From positions 105,014,226 through 105,078,225 of the forward strand of contig NC_054702.1 of assembly GCF_016097555.1 (NCBI RefSeq): a DNA stretch of 64,000 nt. The letters run 5' to 3'. A program made the position numbers and the translations under genes. A model generated the notes under the pieces. That model did no database searches. It was not told the DNA's origin and worked only from the letters and a program-made list of their open reading frames with translations. Positions 45,646 to 58,000 of this stretch are shown here, piece after piece. The DNA is from Gigantopelta aegis. Lineage: Eukaryota > Mollusca > Gastropoda > Neomphalida > Peltospiridae. Each line of letters begins with the position of its first letter. The stretch's first letter is position 1.

Positions 45646-46275
45646 AATGACCTGATACCTCGGCGAACGGATAAAAAAAGATATACGTAGAGGTAAAAAT
45701 CTTGCCTGTGTCTTCCCACTTCAGCTTGTGCCCGCACTGCAGGCTATACCGACACACACTTCAGATGTCGTTCCTGAAAAGTACCTACAGTTATCTGTTT
45801 ATTGTAAAAACTCTATGTAGAACTTAATGTCGCTGATCACATTTTTTTTCTTTTGAAAATGAGATCAACGACAGTAATTTTTTCGTACGGGCTTCAAAAA
45901 CAGGTGTATTAGTGATTTTCAAACGACAAAATTTTAAATAGCAAATTTTGCACTGGAATTGTTTTAGCGTTCTAAAAACGGAAACGTCATTTACGTAGTT
46001 ATTTATCATTGCAAGGAGTGAAGGAGATATAAGTTGTCGTCATTGGAATAGTGACGTCATACAAATTCAAAATTAGCTATATTATTACAATTATTGGCCA
46101 CATTAAAATAAAAACCGGTCTGCTTATCTTGTTAAAATGATTATGAGTTCTATATTGATTAGACGACGCCGTTTATAAATCATTTATACAGATATGTCGG
46201 TATATATTTAATAATTTTAGACAAAATATCAGGTTTAAGTTTAAAAAGATGAATGAAATAAAAAGTACCATTTGT

Positions 46276-46280
46276 CAAAT

Positions 46281-46351
<71 letters not shown>

Positions 46352-46352
46352 T
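46276..46352 (+). repeat. (ATATAC)n microsatellite
   Basis: About twelve hexamer units of atatac, followed by a short TA run and an A run. Confidence 0.95.
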
Positions 46353-47731
46353 ATATATACATTAAAAAAAAAAAAAAAATCCGTTGGATATGTTATATTA
46401 ATTTTTTACTGTTTTAACAGCGTTTCCTGTTGTTCGTGAATACCACGGCTGTCGTACAATTAATCAATTTTGAAAATTAAATGGCGTCTGTTCTCTTTTG
46501 CGACCACTTTTGTTTCTTGTTTTAACAATAGAGACAGTGTATATTGTGTCCTATCCAAGGGTGTTATAAAAAGTTTAATACTTGTTGATACTAACAATTC
46601 ATACTCGTAATTAAATTGTTCAAACACAAAAAAAAAAAATCAAATAATGTATTTCTATGTGTTCTCTGCGTGAACAGGTGAAGTTCGTCCGACTCGGCGA
46701 TATACCGGTCATGGTGGTTACTTGACACTGTCTGTGCACATCCTTGAGATTAGAATTGATTTTCTAAGGTGAGATATTTGTTAAAAGACATGGTAGAACT
46801 TTTTTTTACTTTAAATTTAAACTACATCATCTGGTTTCAAAGTTCTCACTGGTTGAAAATTAAAGGGGGCGCGACCACTTTACTCTCGAGTAAAATACAT
46901 TTGAAAGCTTGGTTCCAAACGTTCCAGCATGTATCCTTCTCAAACCTTAACCCTAAACCTAAGCCTGAATGAACAAACGGAATGCTGGAATATTAGGAAG
47001 TCTTGCCATATCTCGTAGCTAAGGTCGACAGTAGTAAATGAGCGCAAATAGTGTTTGTTAGTCATATAGGCCATAGGGCAATCAGTGATAATTATGAAAC
47101 AAAATAGGCCATGCTGTAAGCTTTATAGCCTGAGCAGCCATATTGGTTGTGTTGTGTCACTCGGAGGGAAATTCAAAGTATACTTGGATGTTTACGTTAA
47201 CAGATAAAATAAAACATTTATTAAATTTTTGGGTTCATACATTGCAATAGGAGAAGCCATGTTTTTAGGGAAGTGACGTCACGTATCAGCATGCGTGCAC
47301 ATCTGGTAGGCAGAAGTCTATCGTAATGACCATAATAATAGTAACAAAGCGAACTAGCGTAGCGTGAATAGCAAAGAATGGCCAAAACGTGCTTAAAATA
47401 CCGCTTGTAGCACGGGAACGCTATTCTACATAGCTCCTGTATGGAGGAGATACATGTACTCTTTCCACCCATACAATTTGACGATTGACCGAGTTCAAAA
47501 CTATAGCAAACTTCCTTTTTTTTCTTTTTCTTTTCACCTGAATAAATATTTTTAGTCCATGTCTTTTTAAAGCGTCTGGTCCATATTTCAAGTAAAGCAT
47601 TACAAACGAGCGCGCGCACACAAATAAAAATAATAAAATAAAACAAGTAGGCCTATATTTTTTTATTTAAAACTGTTTAAAAGAAATAATTGGCCTACAC
47701 TTTGTTAAAGGAAATTATTTCTTTAAACAAC

Positions 47732-47781
<50 letters not shown>

Positions 47782-47836
47782 GTGTGTATATATATGTATG
47801 TGTGTATATATGTATGTGTGTATATATATGTATGTG

Positions 47837-47885
<49 letters not shown>

Positions 47886-47898
47886 GTATGTATATATG
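47732..47898 (+). repeat. (TA)n microsatellite with TGTG and TATG interruptions
   Basis: About 45 nt of pure TA, then alternating tatatg, tgtgta and tatata blocks. The open frames over it are artefacts. Confidence 0.95.
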
Positions 47899-48508
47899 AA
47901 CATTTGTTACAAATGAACAACCAGTAGACAATATATAGACAGTAGTTATATATATAACACATCAGACTTGTCTACTGGTTCATTTGTAAGGCTTTTCATC
48001 AACAATAAATTTAAGCAAGTATCTTATTAGAAAACTTTACAAAAACTTTAAAACTATTAATTTTATCAAGTCCTTTTTTATTCCTTAAACTTGCTGATAT
48101 TGGATACATATTAACACATTGTATTAAAATGGAGGAACCTAAATTTAGTTTCCATACATGTTCCATGACCACACATACATTGCTCCCTCTAGCTAGAGCG
48201 TCCCTTTTTAAATATTAGTACAGAACTTAGCCTTTTAAACAGGATACATCTCAAATTTACTTGGTCCCTCATCTTTGCGGTTCCATCTTCAGAACATTTT
48301 GTAGCATTATTTTATATATATATATATACACACAAAAAAATTGCCATTAATATTTTAATCGCCTAATCCCATGCAGGCCAGGACCTAGTTTAATACGCAG
48401 TCGATCTAGGATTGATTCCTGTTGGTGGTCCTATAGGGCTATTTCTCATTCCAGCCAGTGCTCTACAACTGGTGTAACAAAGGCTACACTATTTATTATC
48501 CTGTCTGT

Positions 48509-48776
48509 AATGAATGAATGAATGAATGAATGAAAAATACATCGGCTATTGGGTGTCAAACTATGGTAATGCAAATAAATAAAGTGATGATCAACATCAA
48601 TATAAAAATTCAAGACTTAAACAAAAACAGTGTAAAGAACTGTGCAAAAACACAAATATCACAGAATTTTACGGAAACTGAATTTTACTAAAAACTTAAA
48701 TTTTGTGCTGTATTGGCCATTCTCAAAGAGAATGTTACACCCCTGCACCACGGTGAGGTTACAGCACACGCAGGGG
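48509..48776 (-). mobile_element. Ribozyme-headed short retroposon, copy 2 (nested)
   Basis: The minus strand begins CCCCTGC at 48776, follows copies 1 and 3 through the body and the tail block, and ends in ATTC repeats at 48509-48532. Two extra bases (TG on the minus strand) lie between the 5' target duplication and the first base of P1. The tail end is about 25 bases shorter than in the other copies. Confidence 0.88.
48705..48776 (-). ncRNA. HDV-like self-cleaving ribozyme (copy 2)
   Basis: All helices of copy 1 are kept: P1 CCCCTGC/GCAGGGG, P2 GTGCTGTA/TACAGCAC, P3 ACC/GGT and P4 CATTCTC/GAGAATG. The only change is in the P1-P2 joiner (GT instead of GC). The predicted catalytic C is the complement of 48716. 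Confidence 0.78.
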
Positions 48777-49884
48777 CATATCCTGTCTGTGGGCTGATGC
48801 ATATAAAAGATCCCTTATTGTTAATCGGAAAGAGTAATCCATTGTGTGACAGCAGCAGGTTTCCTCCCTAATATTATCTGTGTGATACATATGTGTTGTC
48901 TTTTGTTTCTGGATATAATTTTATTGATTTTGTAAAGTCTGTTTTTATTAGAAAATAGAGATCCTGGTAAAAAAAGATTAAATCCAAGTGTTATCAATGT
49001 CATCATCACATACTGAATAGCCCCAATAATATTGCATATATGGTAGTTTGGAAAGTCAGTGAAAAAGGTTCTGGTATCCTTCTTATGCACAGAAACATGA
49101 GATACTGTAGAAAAGAATCGCTGAATCTGATACCAGTGTTCTCCTTAGCATCCCTTAATTCACCCTAAAACTTAAACGCCCTTAATTCATCGTGAAAGGC
49201 CCATTTTTCATCCAAGAGTTGCTGGTTCTCTTTTTGTCCATAAACAGGGATCACTGATAGTAGTGATACCTAGAAAAAAATATGAAAATTGGTAAATTTC
49301 TATGATATATAAGTATGAAAGTTTTATATTGTGTACATATTAGTACTAGTAACTATAGCATTTTTTGACTGTATCATGTAAGCCCAAGATGTTGGTCAAG
49401 GACATATATATATATTGAATATTATTGAAATATTTGAATACACATAAATGTATTTGTGAAGACATATTGACATCTGTCACTGATGACAATAATACTTATA
49501 AATACAATCAGCTCCCCTTTTCTTTCTTTATTTGCTGCAAACAAATTCAGATAACTTATATAATAAATGCATGTAACATAATTTATGTTTTTAATAAAAT
49601 ATAGTGGCTATCACCAACTTGTGGATCAATATCCAGTTTTATTATTATTATTATTAATTTATTTTTAATCCCAAACAAATGATTTAATACATCTGATATC
49701 CCACCCTGAAATGTTTATACCTTTTATTTTATTATAAAAAAATCAACTTACACATTACAAATACACCTGTGGATCACTTCTTCAATAAAAAACTGTAAAA
49801 CATTATAATTAACATATAATATAATTAATAAATGGAAATATTTCGGAACCATTTTCATATGAAACAATATATATATGCTTGATT

Positions 49885-49885
<1 letters not shown>

Positions 49886-49949
<64 letters not shown>
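49886..49949 (+). repeat. (CA)n microsatellite
   Basis: About 32 CA dinucleotides. Confidence 0.97.
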
Positions 49950-49950
<1 letters not shown>

Positions 49951-50538
49951 CTCCCTGTTATTTAATTAAAAATATAAATACTCAGCCACCTACATATTTT
50001 ATGGCATAATACAATATAAAATATATTCAGATTTTTGTTTTACCCACTATAATGGATCTGTCAATACAAACAAAAAGTTACATAAAACGTTGTTTGTCGA
50101 TTGACTGGGTAGCCCTACTGTTCACAGGGTATCTTTGTTTCCATGTCAGTTTGGTGGGGGCTTTTATTATTATTTTATTTTATTGTCTTTTCAATTTTTC
50201 ATTTCAATAAATACTGACGTGTATTAGTATTACGAATGAATAACATACAACAAACCTTGTATAAAATGACGATCTCCGTTGGGGGATGGGCAAAGTTGAT
50301 TGTTGTCAGCTTTAATTGTTCAACGTTTCGCTTCCACATTATTTGATGTAACTAATTTCATAATCCTTACTACAGTGACTTGTGCATCTAACAACAACGT
50401 ATGAAATTACCATGACAAAATACCATTCATCAAAACTAGTCTACACTGATTTAATTGACGGAAAAACATTCAATTGTTCATTACTACTAATGCCAGTATT
50501 ATCAACTGGTTTCTTGCCTACCAGCGCTCATGCGGTAC

Positions 50539-50563
50539 CACGTGATCAAAACATGTGACGTCA
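50539..50563 (+). promoter_or_regulatory. E-box plus CRE pair, possible promoter
   Basis: CACGTG (50539-50544) and a full TGACGTCA (50556-50563) lie 12 bp apart, between the divergent 294-aa gene and CLASRP. There is no other support; a CLASRP 5' exon here is only a guess. Confidence 0.2.
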
Positions 50564-51489
50564 CCGTGGCTTCTCCTATACGGTATATGTATTGAAGCCT
50601 CTGTAAAAACAAGGTTGATATACATAGTTGATCATTACAGCGGTGAAAGACATGTTGACGTGATACAAAAACGTTGATCGAGGCTGGAAAAAGTATACTT
50701 TTGGATTAATTCAGAGGGTTTTTTTCAATTCAAATTGTTATCTGTCAGTTTTAGACATATATTCACAATCAAGATATGTTGTTTTAACAATTGTTTTATG
50801 CATTAAAAACCCAGTTTGTTTACAAACATACCCAATACTAATTTTAAAACGTAATTAACATGCACAGACTAATGTGACATGAGTGTCGACATTCAAAATA
50901 TTTTTATACATAGGTTATGTATATCACGACCGCCATTTTGCACTGTGCACACTATATTAAATGGCGTGTAATATTAAACAAATCTAAATAAACAAGTTTC
51001 ACACCACTGTCATTGTCAAGGTCTCGTCTGCTTCAAAGATTCATTGCATAAGAGTTGTGACATCGTGACATGCATCAGTCTTGAAAAACTAGCCTTGTTT
51101 ACGGGAGTAGCTGAACAATGTCAACATTAGACTGACATGCATTTAATCTCTTCACAACTGAAAATGGCATTGATATTAACATTTGTTGGTTGATTTTGAC
51201 AAGAAAGTGAACACAGTAAAACATTATTTCATCAAATCGATTGTACATAACAATGCGCTTGTGCAGAAACCGTTTCCCGTTAGTAGGCCGGTTCAGGGTT
51301 ACTCACGGCTATAGTCTGTCCCACATGAACATGTATTTTTTTCATACTATACAATTTACTACAAGTTGGTTATTTCTGAGCCAATTGATTTGTCAATTGC
51401 AGACAAAAATAGGTGAGTTTTTTTATTTCTTCTTACATCAAACCAAACTGAAATTATGTACAAAAACATTTTTATAGAATGATGGGACG

Positions 51490-51785
51490 GATTATAGGGG
51501 TGTTGTGATATACTTGAATATTCGGTGCACCAAACTGATCTGTATCGTAGTTGCATTCGTATTCATCACTAGCTGAATCGAATACATATATGTAATGCTA
51601 ACTGTATAATTTAAAAATAACATGATAATACTTAATAGACATGATTAATCCGTTTTTACTTTAAATAAATAAAAACTTTTTTTCCTTTCTGAAAACCTTT
51701 TCACTTTTGTATTCATGGACGAGAATACATATTCGTATTCGTTAACTTATATTTGTGATATGTATTGTATTCGCCACCATGTGTT
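51490..51785 (+). mobile_element. Possible hAT-type MITE remnant
   Basis: The left side ggggtgttgtgatatacttg and repeated attcgtattc-type motifs (51556, 51735) up to ttgtgatatgtattgtattc on the right suggest subterminal repeats of a hAT element. The right terminus is not complete. Confidence 0.3.
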
Positions 51786-51794
51786 TAAAAATGT

Positions 51795-52066
51795 TCTGTG
51801 AAAAACTTTATAAAACCCTGGAGACCATTTTGTTTGCGGGAGTAGCAGCCAACAGCGCATGCGCCTGGATGTTGTAGTTCCTTCACTGGCCGCCAGATGG
51901 ACCTGGTGATGGTTTAACCCATTACAGTGCTTACGGAAGTTGAATTGCTGCTATCTCGATGCATTTTTAACAAAATAAAAAATAAAATAAACTCAGGGGC
52001 GGGCATATTTTTCAGGTACGGGCGGGGACGATCACCAACTCTTTTTTAAATTTATTTGGCCTTAAT
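51795..52066 (+). repeat. Second arm of a 270-bp inverted repeat (MITE copy lacking its left end)
   Basis: Close reverse complement of 45298-45560: ctttataaaaccctggagac, cattttgtttgcgggagtag, tggccgccagatggacctgg and the right terminus atcaccaactctttttt...ggcc. It contains the palindrome GCGCATGCGC at 51855-51864. Confidence 0.85.
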
Positions 52067-52067
52067 G

Positions 52068-52240
52068 TGGCAAAGCATTGTAATAATGTAGCTAATTTTG
52101 AATTTGAATGATGTCAGTATTCCAATGATGTTGCTTTACATCTTCTTACAATAACAATACACTGGGTACATGACGTTTCCATTTTCAAAATGCTGGAAAA
52201 ATTCCAATGTGAAATTGCAACAAAATGTTTTGTTTGAACA
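52068..52240 (+). repeat. Dispersed repeat family R4, copy 2
   Basis: Matches 43728-43905: tggcaaagcattgtaataat, gatgtcagtattccaatgat, caataacaatacactgggta. It begins directly at the end of the MITE arm. Confidence 0.75.
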
Positions 52241-52262
52241 TTTATTACATATATACTAAAAA

Positions 52263-52622
52263 AAAAGTAAAGTTTGTTTTATTTAACGATGTCACTAAAG
52301 CACATTGATTTTTTATCTTATCATCGGCTATTAGACGTCAAACATATGGTCATTCTGACACTGTTTTGTAGAGGAAACCAGCTGTTGCCACATAGGCTAC
52401 TCTTTTATGACAGGCAGCAAGGGATCTTTTATTTGCGCTTCCCACAGGCAGGATAGCACAAACCATGGCCTTTGTTGAACCATTTATGGATCACTGGTCG
52501 GTGCAAGTGGTTTACACCTACCCACTGAGCCTTGCGGAGCACTCGCTCAGGGTTTGGAGTCGGTATCTGGATTAAAAATCCCATGCCTTGACTGGGATCC
52601 GAACCCAGTACCTACTAGCCTG
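52263..52622 (-). mobile_element. Chimeric SINE (family B head, family A tail), second copy
   Basis: Near-identical in structure to 40385-40765 (gggatcttttatttgcgctt, ggatcactggtcggtgcaag, ctcagggtttggagtcggta), but the tRNA head stops at agtacctactagcctg, so the A-box end is missing. Confidence 0.85.
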
Positions 52623-55083
52623 TTTTGTTTTGACATCAAAATCAAAGTAAAATTAATTTGGAAATAAAAAACAAACTATTTTTGTGTGGAATTTAAAAAC
52701 AGGGTTTTATTTCTAAAATTTTACATGACGCCCATGGCTTTGACATTGGGAATTTTGTGTCATTTTACAAAATAGAAAAGGGAATTTTCATCTTATTAAA
52801 CAAAGTTAGATTTTAAAAGTAATACAACAATGTACAGTAATGTAACAAATACATGTACTTGTTTATTGAAATTAATATATTTTATTTTGCATTATGAAAT
52901 GTCATGGGTGAGGGAAGGAGTGTTTGTCAAGTAATACGTATCGATTTCAAAATCTATCTGTATAATAATAATGAACAAAAGGAATATCTACATTCATATT
53001 GGGTATGTTTTAATCCAAAATTGGGAATAGAAACTGACGTAGCCATTCGTGAAAGGTAGTGAATGATGCCGATTAGCCGAGTAGAAACGTGTGATAAAAT
53101 CCTGAAACAATCGGCTCAGAAATAAATAACTTGTAGAAAATTGCATAATATGAAAAAAGGCATTCCCTGTGGGAAGGACTATAAATAAACATTCAGACAG
53201 GCCATACCATTTTAAAAAAATTGATTCATAGGCCTGCTGACATGCAATCTGAAAGTGAAACTACTTTTTTTCAATACATTTTCTTGTGGAGCATGTTCTT
53301 AACCCCAAGTTTAAAGTTCACTTGCTAGTTTAGACCTCTCCCCCCCCCCCCCACCTTAAAACCTCCATTCATATCACATGAGTCTGCTTTATAATACCAG
53401 TATACAACATTTTAAGATGCAACGCTATTTAGAAATATAATGTCATTTTAACCACTTAATAACTTTCCTACTATGAGTTAACTAAATAAAATGTTAAAAG
53501 TATTAAGTTACCAATAATTTGTTTTATTTCAATGTCGCGGAAAAAAAATTGCCCACTAACCAAAAAGATTTTTACCTACCCACAGACTAGGCAAAGATTA
53601 CTGGTCTTAATTAATACAACAATAATTATATGTTTGACATTGATTGTTTTGAGTTCGCTGATAACAAATATTTTACATATTAATCAGTAATATACTCACC
53701 ACAGGGAAAAACCAGGTAGTACCTACATATTTAAAGGAAACATTGTTAAAACATAAAAGGTACTTGGTAGAGGGTCTTAGGTGAAACAAAAATGTTCTAA
53801 GTCCGTTATGCTGGAAAAACCGTAGCAGAGTAAATCTATTTTTGTGTATAACATGTTCTTAAAGATTAAGTTTACGGTGAATTTTATTAAAAAGTATATA
53901 TTTCACAGACAGCATAGTCTCTTTTTTCTCTCCGTGTTCCTGAAGCATCTCGTTTCTATTTCTAGTCTCTGATCACAAATCAGGCTGACAGCAATTGCAT
54001 GTTTGTGTTTAATATTGAAGTGTTTCTAATTTGTTTCAATTTAGTTGTAAGGTACAATGTATTTCTTGTAGTTGTTGTTAACGTTTGTTTTTTAAACTGT
54101 TGAAGTACAAGTTGATTAATGTTATTTTTTATTAAAACGTATTGATCATATACAAAAAAATCTTAAATTAAATGATAACTGGATACATGTTGGGGTTTTT
54201 CAGTGATTTTGATGCAAGTTTGGGATTGATGAACTAATGGGAAGAACTGACAAATGACCATGTTGAATGATGTACAGTAGAAACATAAGGTAAACAATGT
54301 TATGTGTGTCAGCTGATTCTCTGTAAATTGACACTTAGTCACATATGGATTTAAGATGTCACAAATTTGAGCACAAGGTTTTTTATCTGCACTAAGCATT
54401 GTTTAGAGCATTAATGTTATTAATCGATGCTGAAAATTTGTAGATGTTTAGAAATGCATTTCAAGTACTTTTAATATGATTAAAGCTTTTTAAACATTCA
54501 GTGGTTTTGATGTAAAATGCTTTGAGGTCAGCATGTTTGTATTTAATTTGGGCATATGTATTTTAGGTATATGTATTTTAGGCACAATGTTTATTGCCTA
54601 GACTTAGGTGTAATCTAAAGCTGTGTCACAGTTTTATAGTTTAAAAACAGTATATTTAGGGATTGGAGAAAGTCTGCCTATTAATTGGCCGAGTTAGTAA
54701 CTTTTAGAGTGTGTTTTTATTTTAATAGTATTGTGTTGACAAACCATTACAGGCGTCGAATCTTGGTATTGGAAGGAAAAGGCTATGATAGCCTTTAAAA
54801 ACCTATAAAATGAAAAGCAACCAAGCTAACCTAAAATCCATCAAGTCAACTTTCATAGACTTAGGTAGTTATATATAAAGTTTCATGTATTTAATTAGTA
54901 GGAGGTAAAGATGACTCGAAATTGTCCCAGATTTATGCAAGATCACATGGACCATTTATATACTTTGTTCATAAGTAACATTAGTATGGTTAGTATGGCC
55001 ATTTTGCTATTTTCTTCTTGTTTTCTTAGTTCTTCAGATAATCCTCATATAATGACATAGCATAGATACTGAAGGAAAACACC
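52623..55083 (+). other. Upstream of CLASRP coding region: 5' intron or intergenic
   Basis: AT-rich. A likely splice acceptor (ttttcttag at 55021-55029, or the cag ending at 55035) shortly before the CLASRP ATG implies an upstream non-coding exon, which I could not place. A C-rich run lies at 53338-53352. Confidence 0.45.
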
Positions 55084-58000
55084 ATGTGGCACGAAGCGCG
55101 GAAACAGGAGAAGAAGATCCGTGGGTTGATGGTCGACTTCAAGAAGCGAGCAGAGAGAAGGCGAGAATTTTACGAGAAAACTGTAAGAGCTGGATTTGTT
55201 TTTTTTTAACCTTTGTGGTTTGTATTACAAGTGTGTGAAACATGAGTTAGACATCTTGAATTACACCTATGGGTAACATTGAAATATATATGATCATATA
55301 TTTCTTTTATAATGGTTAATGTTACAACATGTTTTAGTATCAATTAATCTACCATAACTTAGCCTAATCAATCACAAATACCCATCACCTATGACTACGC
55401 TCAAGACACTGATTGTTGCTATGGCCATTTGATTAAATATGATGCTATATTTTATATTGCATATTATTTTGAATCTGTTTATTTTGCCCTGTTTTTTAGA
55501 AATTGGATCCTACTCAGTTCCTTCGCGTGTATGGCCGACCATATAAGATTAATCTGGATCCAGCCATCGCCATGGCAGCTGAGAGTCCACAAAGCATGTG
55601 AGTATTTTCTTGAAAAGAATCTTTTAACAATATTATTGTTGGGTTAGCAGTGTTGAACATCAGTCCTAAAGTCATCTTTATTTGAAATTCAGTACAAAAT
55701 ATTTACTTAACCCTATTCACAGAAGGTTGGCATCTTTTATGTGGAACAGTTGTGCATGATGTTGTTGTCTATCAAATAGAGGATACTCTACGAATGTCTT
55801 GTCATTTAATTTAGCAGCATGAGTTGATAAAAGTATGAAGTCCGAGGCTTTTTATACTTTTATCAATGAGTGCTGATAAAATGTCATATTCAGATGTTTG
55901 TACTGGATTATATTAAGACAGACTAATGTTAAAAATTGCGCCTAAAGAGAATGATTCTTTTTTTTTTATATATATATATATGACTGAAGATTCTTGCAAT
56001 GTCAACCAATTTCAGTGAAATGTTGAATGTGAGATTACATACAAATAGACTGTAACATGCTGTCAGACTATACTACATCAGTTTGTTTTTAGCATTTTGG
56101 TACTACTGCATTGTATTTTAAAAGTATGACGTGACAGTTATTCATTTCATTTTGTACTAAAAACCTCCTGTTAATTATACTGACAAATGATGCATCAATT
56201 AAATCCATTGTCACAAGTTTTCTATTTTGTCTCAGGATATATTATATTTAATTAAATTGTTTTTGAACAGGATGCCGTGGCAAGGCAACAGAGACAACAT
56301 GATAGATCGGTTTGATGTTCGAGCTCACCTAGATTTTATACCTGAGTATGATCCGAAAAAAGAGACACCGTAAGTTAGACATTTATATATTTTGTACTGT
56401 TTAAATTTGAGTCAATTTACATTATAGATTCATTACAAGAATTTTAATTATATAAAACCTCATTGACCTTTTAAGAGATTTACCTTGTCTGACTGCTTTA
56501 TGCAAACACCTTTGTTATTCAATTTTTAGTTTATATTAAACTATTTTTCTGGATGATTTTGACAGTGTTATTTGTCCATTCGTGACATAAAGGCAAATAT
56601 TATTTGTTACAACATGTTTTAACATGGATGGGTATAGGTTTATTTATGTATATTTTTAATTATAGAATGAAGGTGAATGATGATGAAGAGAGACACTTGA
56701 ACTATGAACGGTATCGAACGCTGGTTGAAAATGAAGCTGCAGGCTGTAGGCAACTTTAGTTTTTTACATTTACCAAAAAACTACCCCAAACCCATAGGCT
56801 TTCATATATTTGACTGGTTTTGTACATCAGTATCTCTTAAAGAATTTTGTATTAGAAGAGTGACATCTTTTATATTCTTGAATGGCAGGCATAGCAATTC
56901 AGAAAATTACTGTAGTAAAAGGAACTTACCTTAGTCAAAATTTACTTAAGTCATCACTTAAATAAAAATGTCTTTTTAAATAAAAATGTCTTTTTGTTTG
57001 AAATTGTGTAAAGAAAGAGTCCAGTCCATAAAGGCAGCTATTAACTTTGTTGATAAAACTAAATGTTGATAAGAGCTGACTGTAAAAAGGTGTATTGAGC
57101 AAATCACCATTTCTATTTTGATGATTACTAATCTGCTTGAATAACAATGTCCATATTGTGTTGTTTTGTCTTGACCTTGCTATGTATGTTGTTTGTTTTA
57201 GTGACTGAAGAACAAGCCCTGCAGCAAATCTATATTGATGAACAGTTCGGACCTCCAGACCGCACTGCTGAAGAAGAAAAGAAAAAGTAGGTTTCACTGT
57301 GTTAGTTCTTAAAAGATAGTTAAAGTACCACTAACGAGTCATCAGTCATTGTTAAATTTAGTGACATTAATTTGCATTAATTTAATATGTGTAGACACAA
57401 TTCAACCTGGGGTAAAATAAACCAAGTTATATTTATCCTAGGGTAAAACAACCCAGGTTAAAAGATGGCCAGTGTATTAGTATTATCTTATATGGTAGTA
57501 GATATTGATATTTATTATCCACATAGTTCAAAATATTCAGGAAATATAACCAGTATGACACGTGTGTCATAATGATTTCTCATGCACAACTACAGCGAAT
57601 GACTTAATTTTGTGATGCGACTTCTAGTTCTAGTTCTATGTAAATGCTTACCAAAATGATGTTGTTTTGTCGTCTGTTTCTAGTTATGTTTGAAATGTTT
57701 TGACATTAAAACAATATTTTGGATAATGTGGATAATAAAGAAATTATTACACTTGCGTGTGAATCGTACTGATTATACGAAACTCGTGTCAGAATTCATG
57801 TATTACCCTAATGAACGTGAGGGTAATACATTAATCCTGACACTTGTTTCATAAAATCAGCATGACACACAAGATATAAATATTGGTATTATTGAGCAAG
57901 AATGCGAAATATTTGCACAAAATATGCAAAAAAATGGTAATGCGGGATATATATTTGGATTCCTTGCTTAAATCTTTCTAATCAAATTATAAATTAACAT

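Larger units (their letters stand above)
48370..48900 (+). mobile_element. SINE family A split by a ribozyme-headed retroposon
   Basis: The left part 48370-48508 (gtcgatctaggattgattcc, ctcattccagccagtgctct) and right part 48779-48900 (tatcctgtctgtgggctgat, ataaaagatcccttattgtt, agcagcaggtttcc) form one family A SINE. The target duplication TATCCTGTCTGT is at 48497-48508 and 48779-48790. Confidence 0.85.

Noticed and set aside
46672-46772. Possible CLASRP 5' non-coding exon (acceptor-like aacag, donor-like ctaaggtgaga)
   Set aside because: Only splice-like motifs support it and it is 8 kb from the coding start; it needs transcript data.
47221-47646. 141-codon minus-strand frame
   Set aside because: It contains a poly-Lys run from an A-rich stretch, no recognised domain and no splice or conservation support.
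47690-47962. Several overlapping Tyr/Ile-rich frames
   Set aside because: They are translations of the TA microsatellite.
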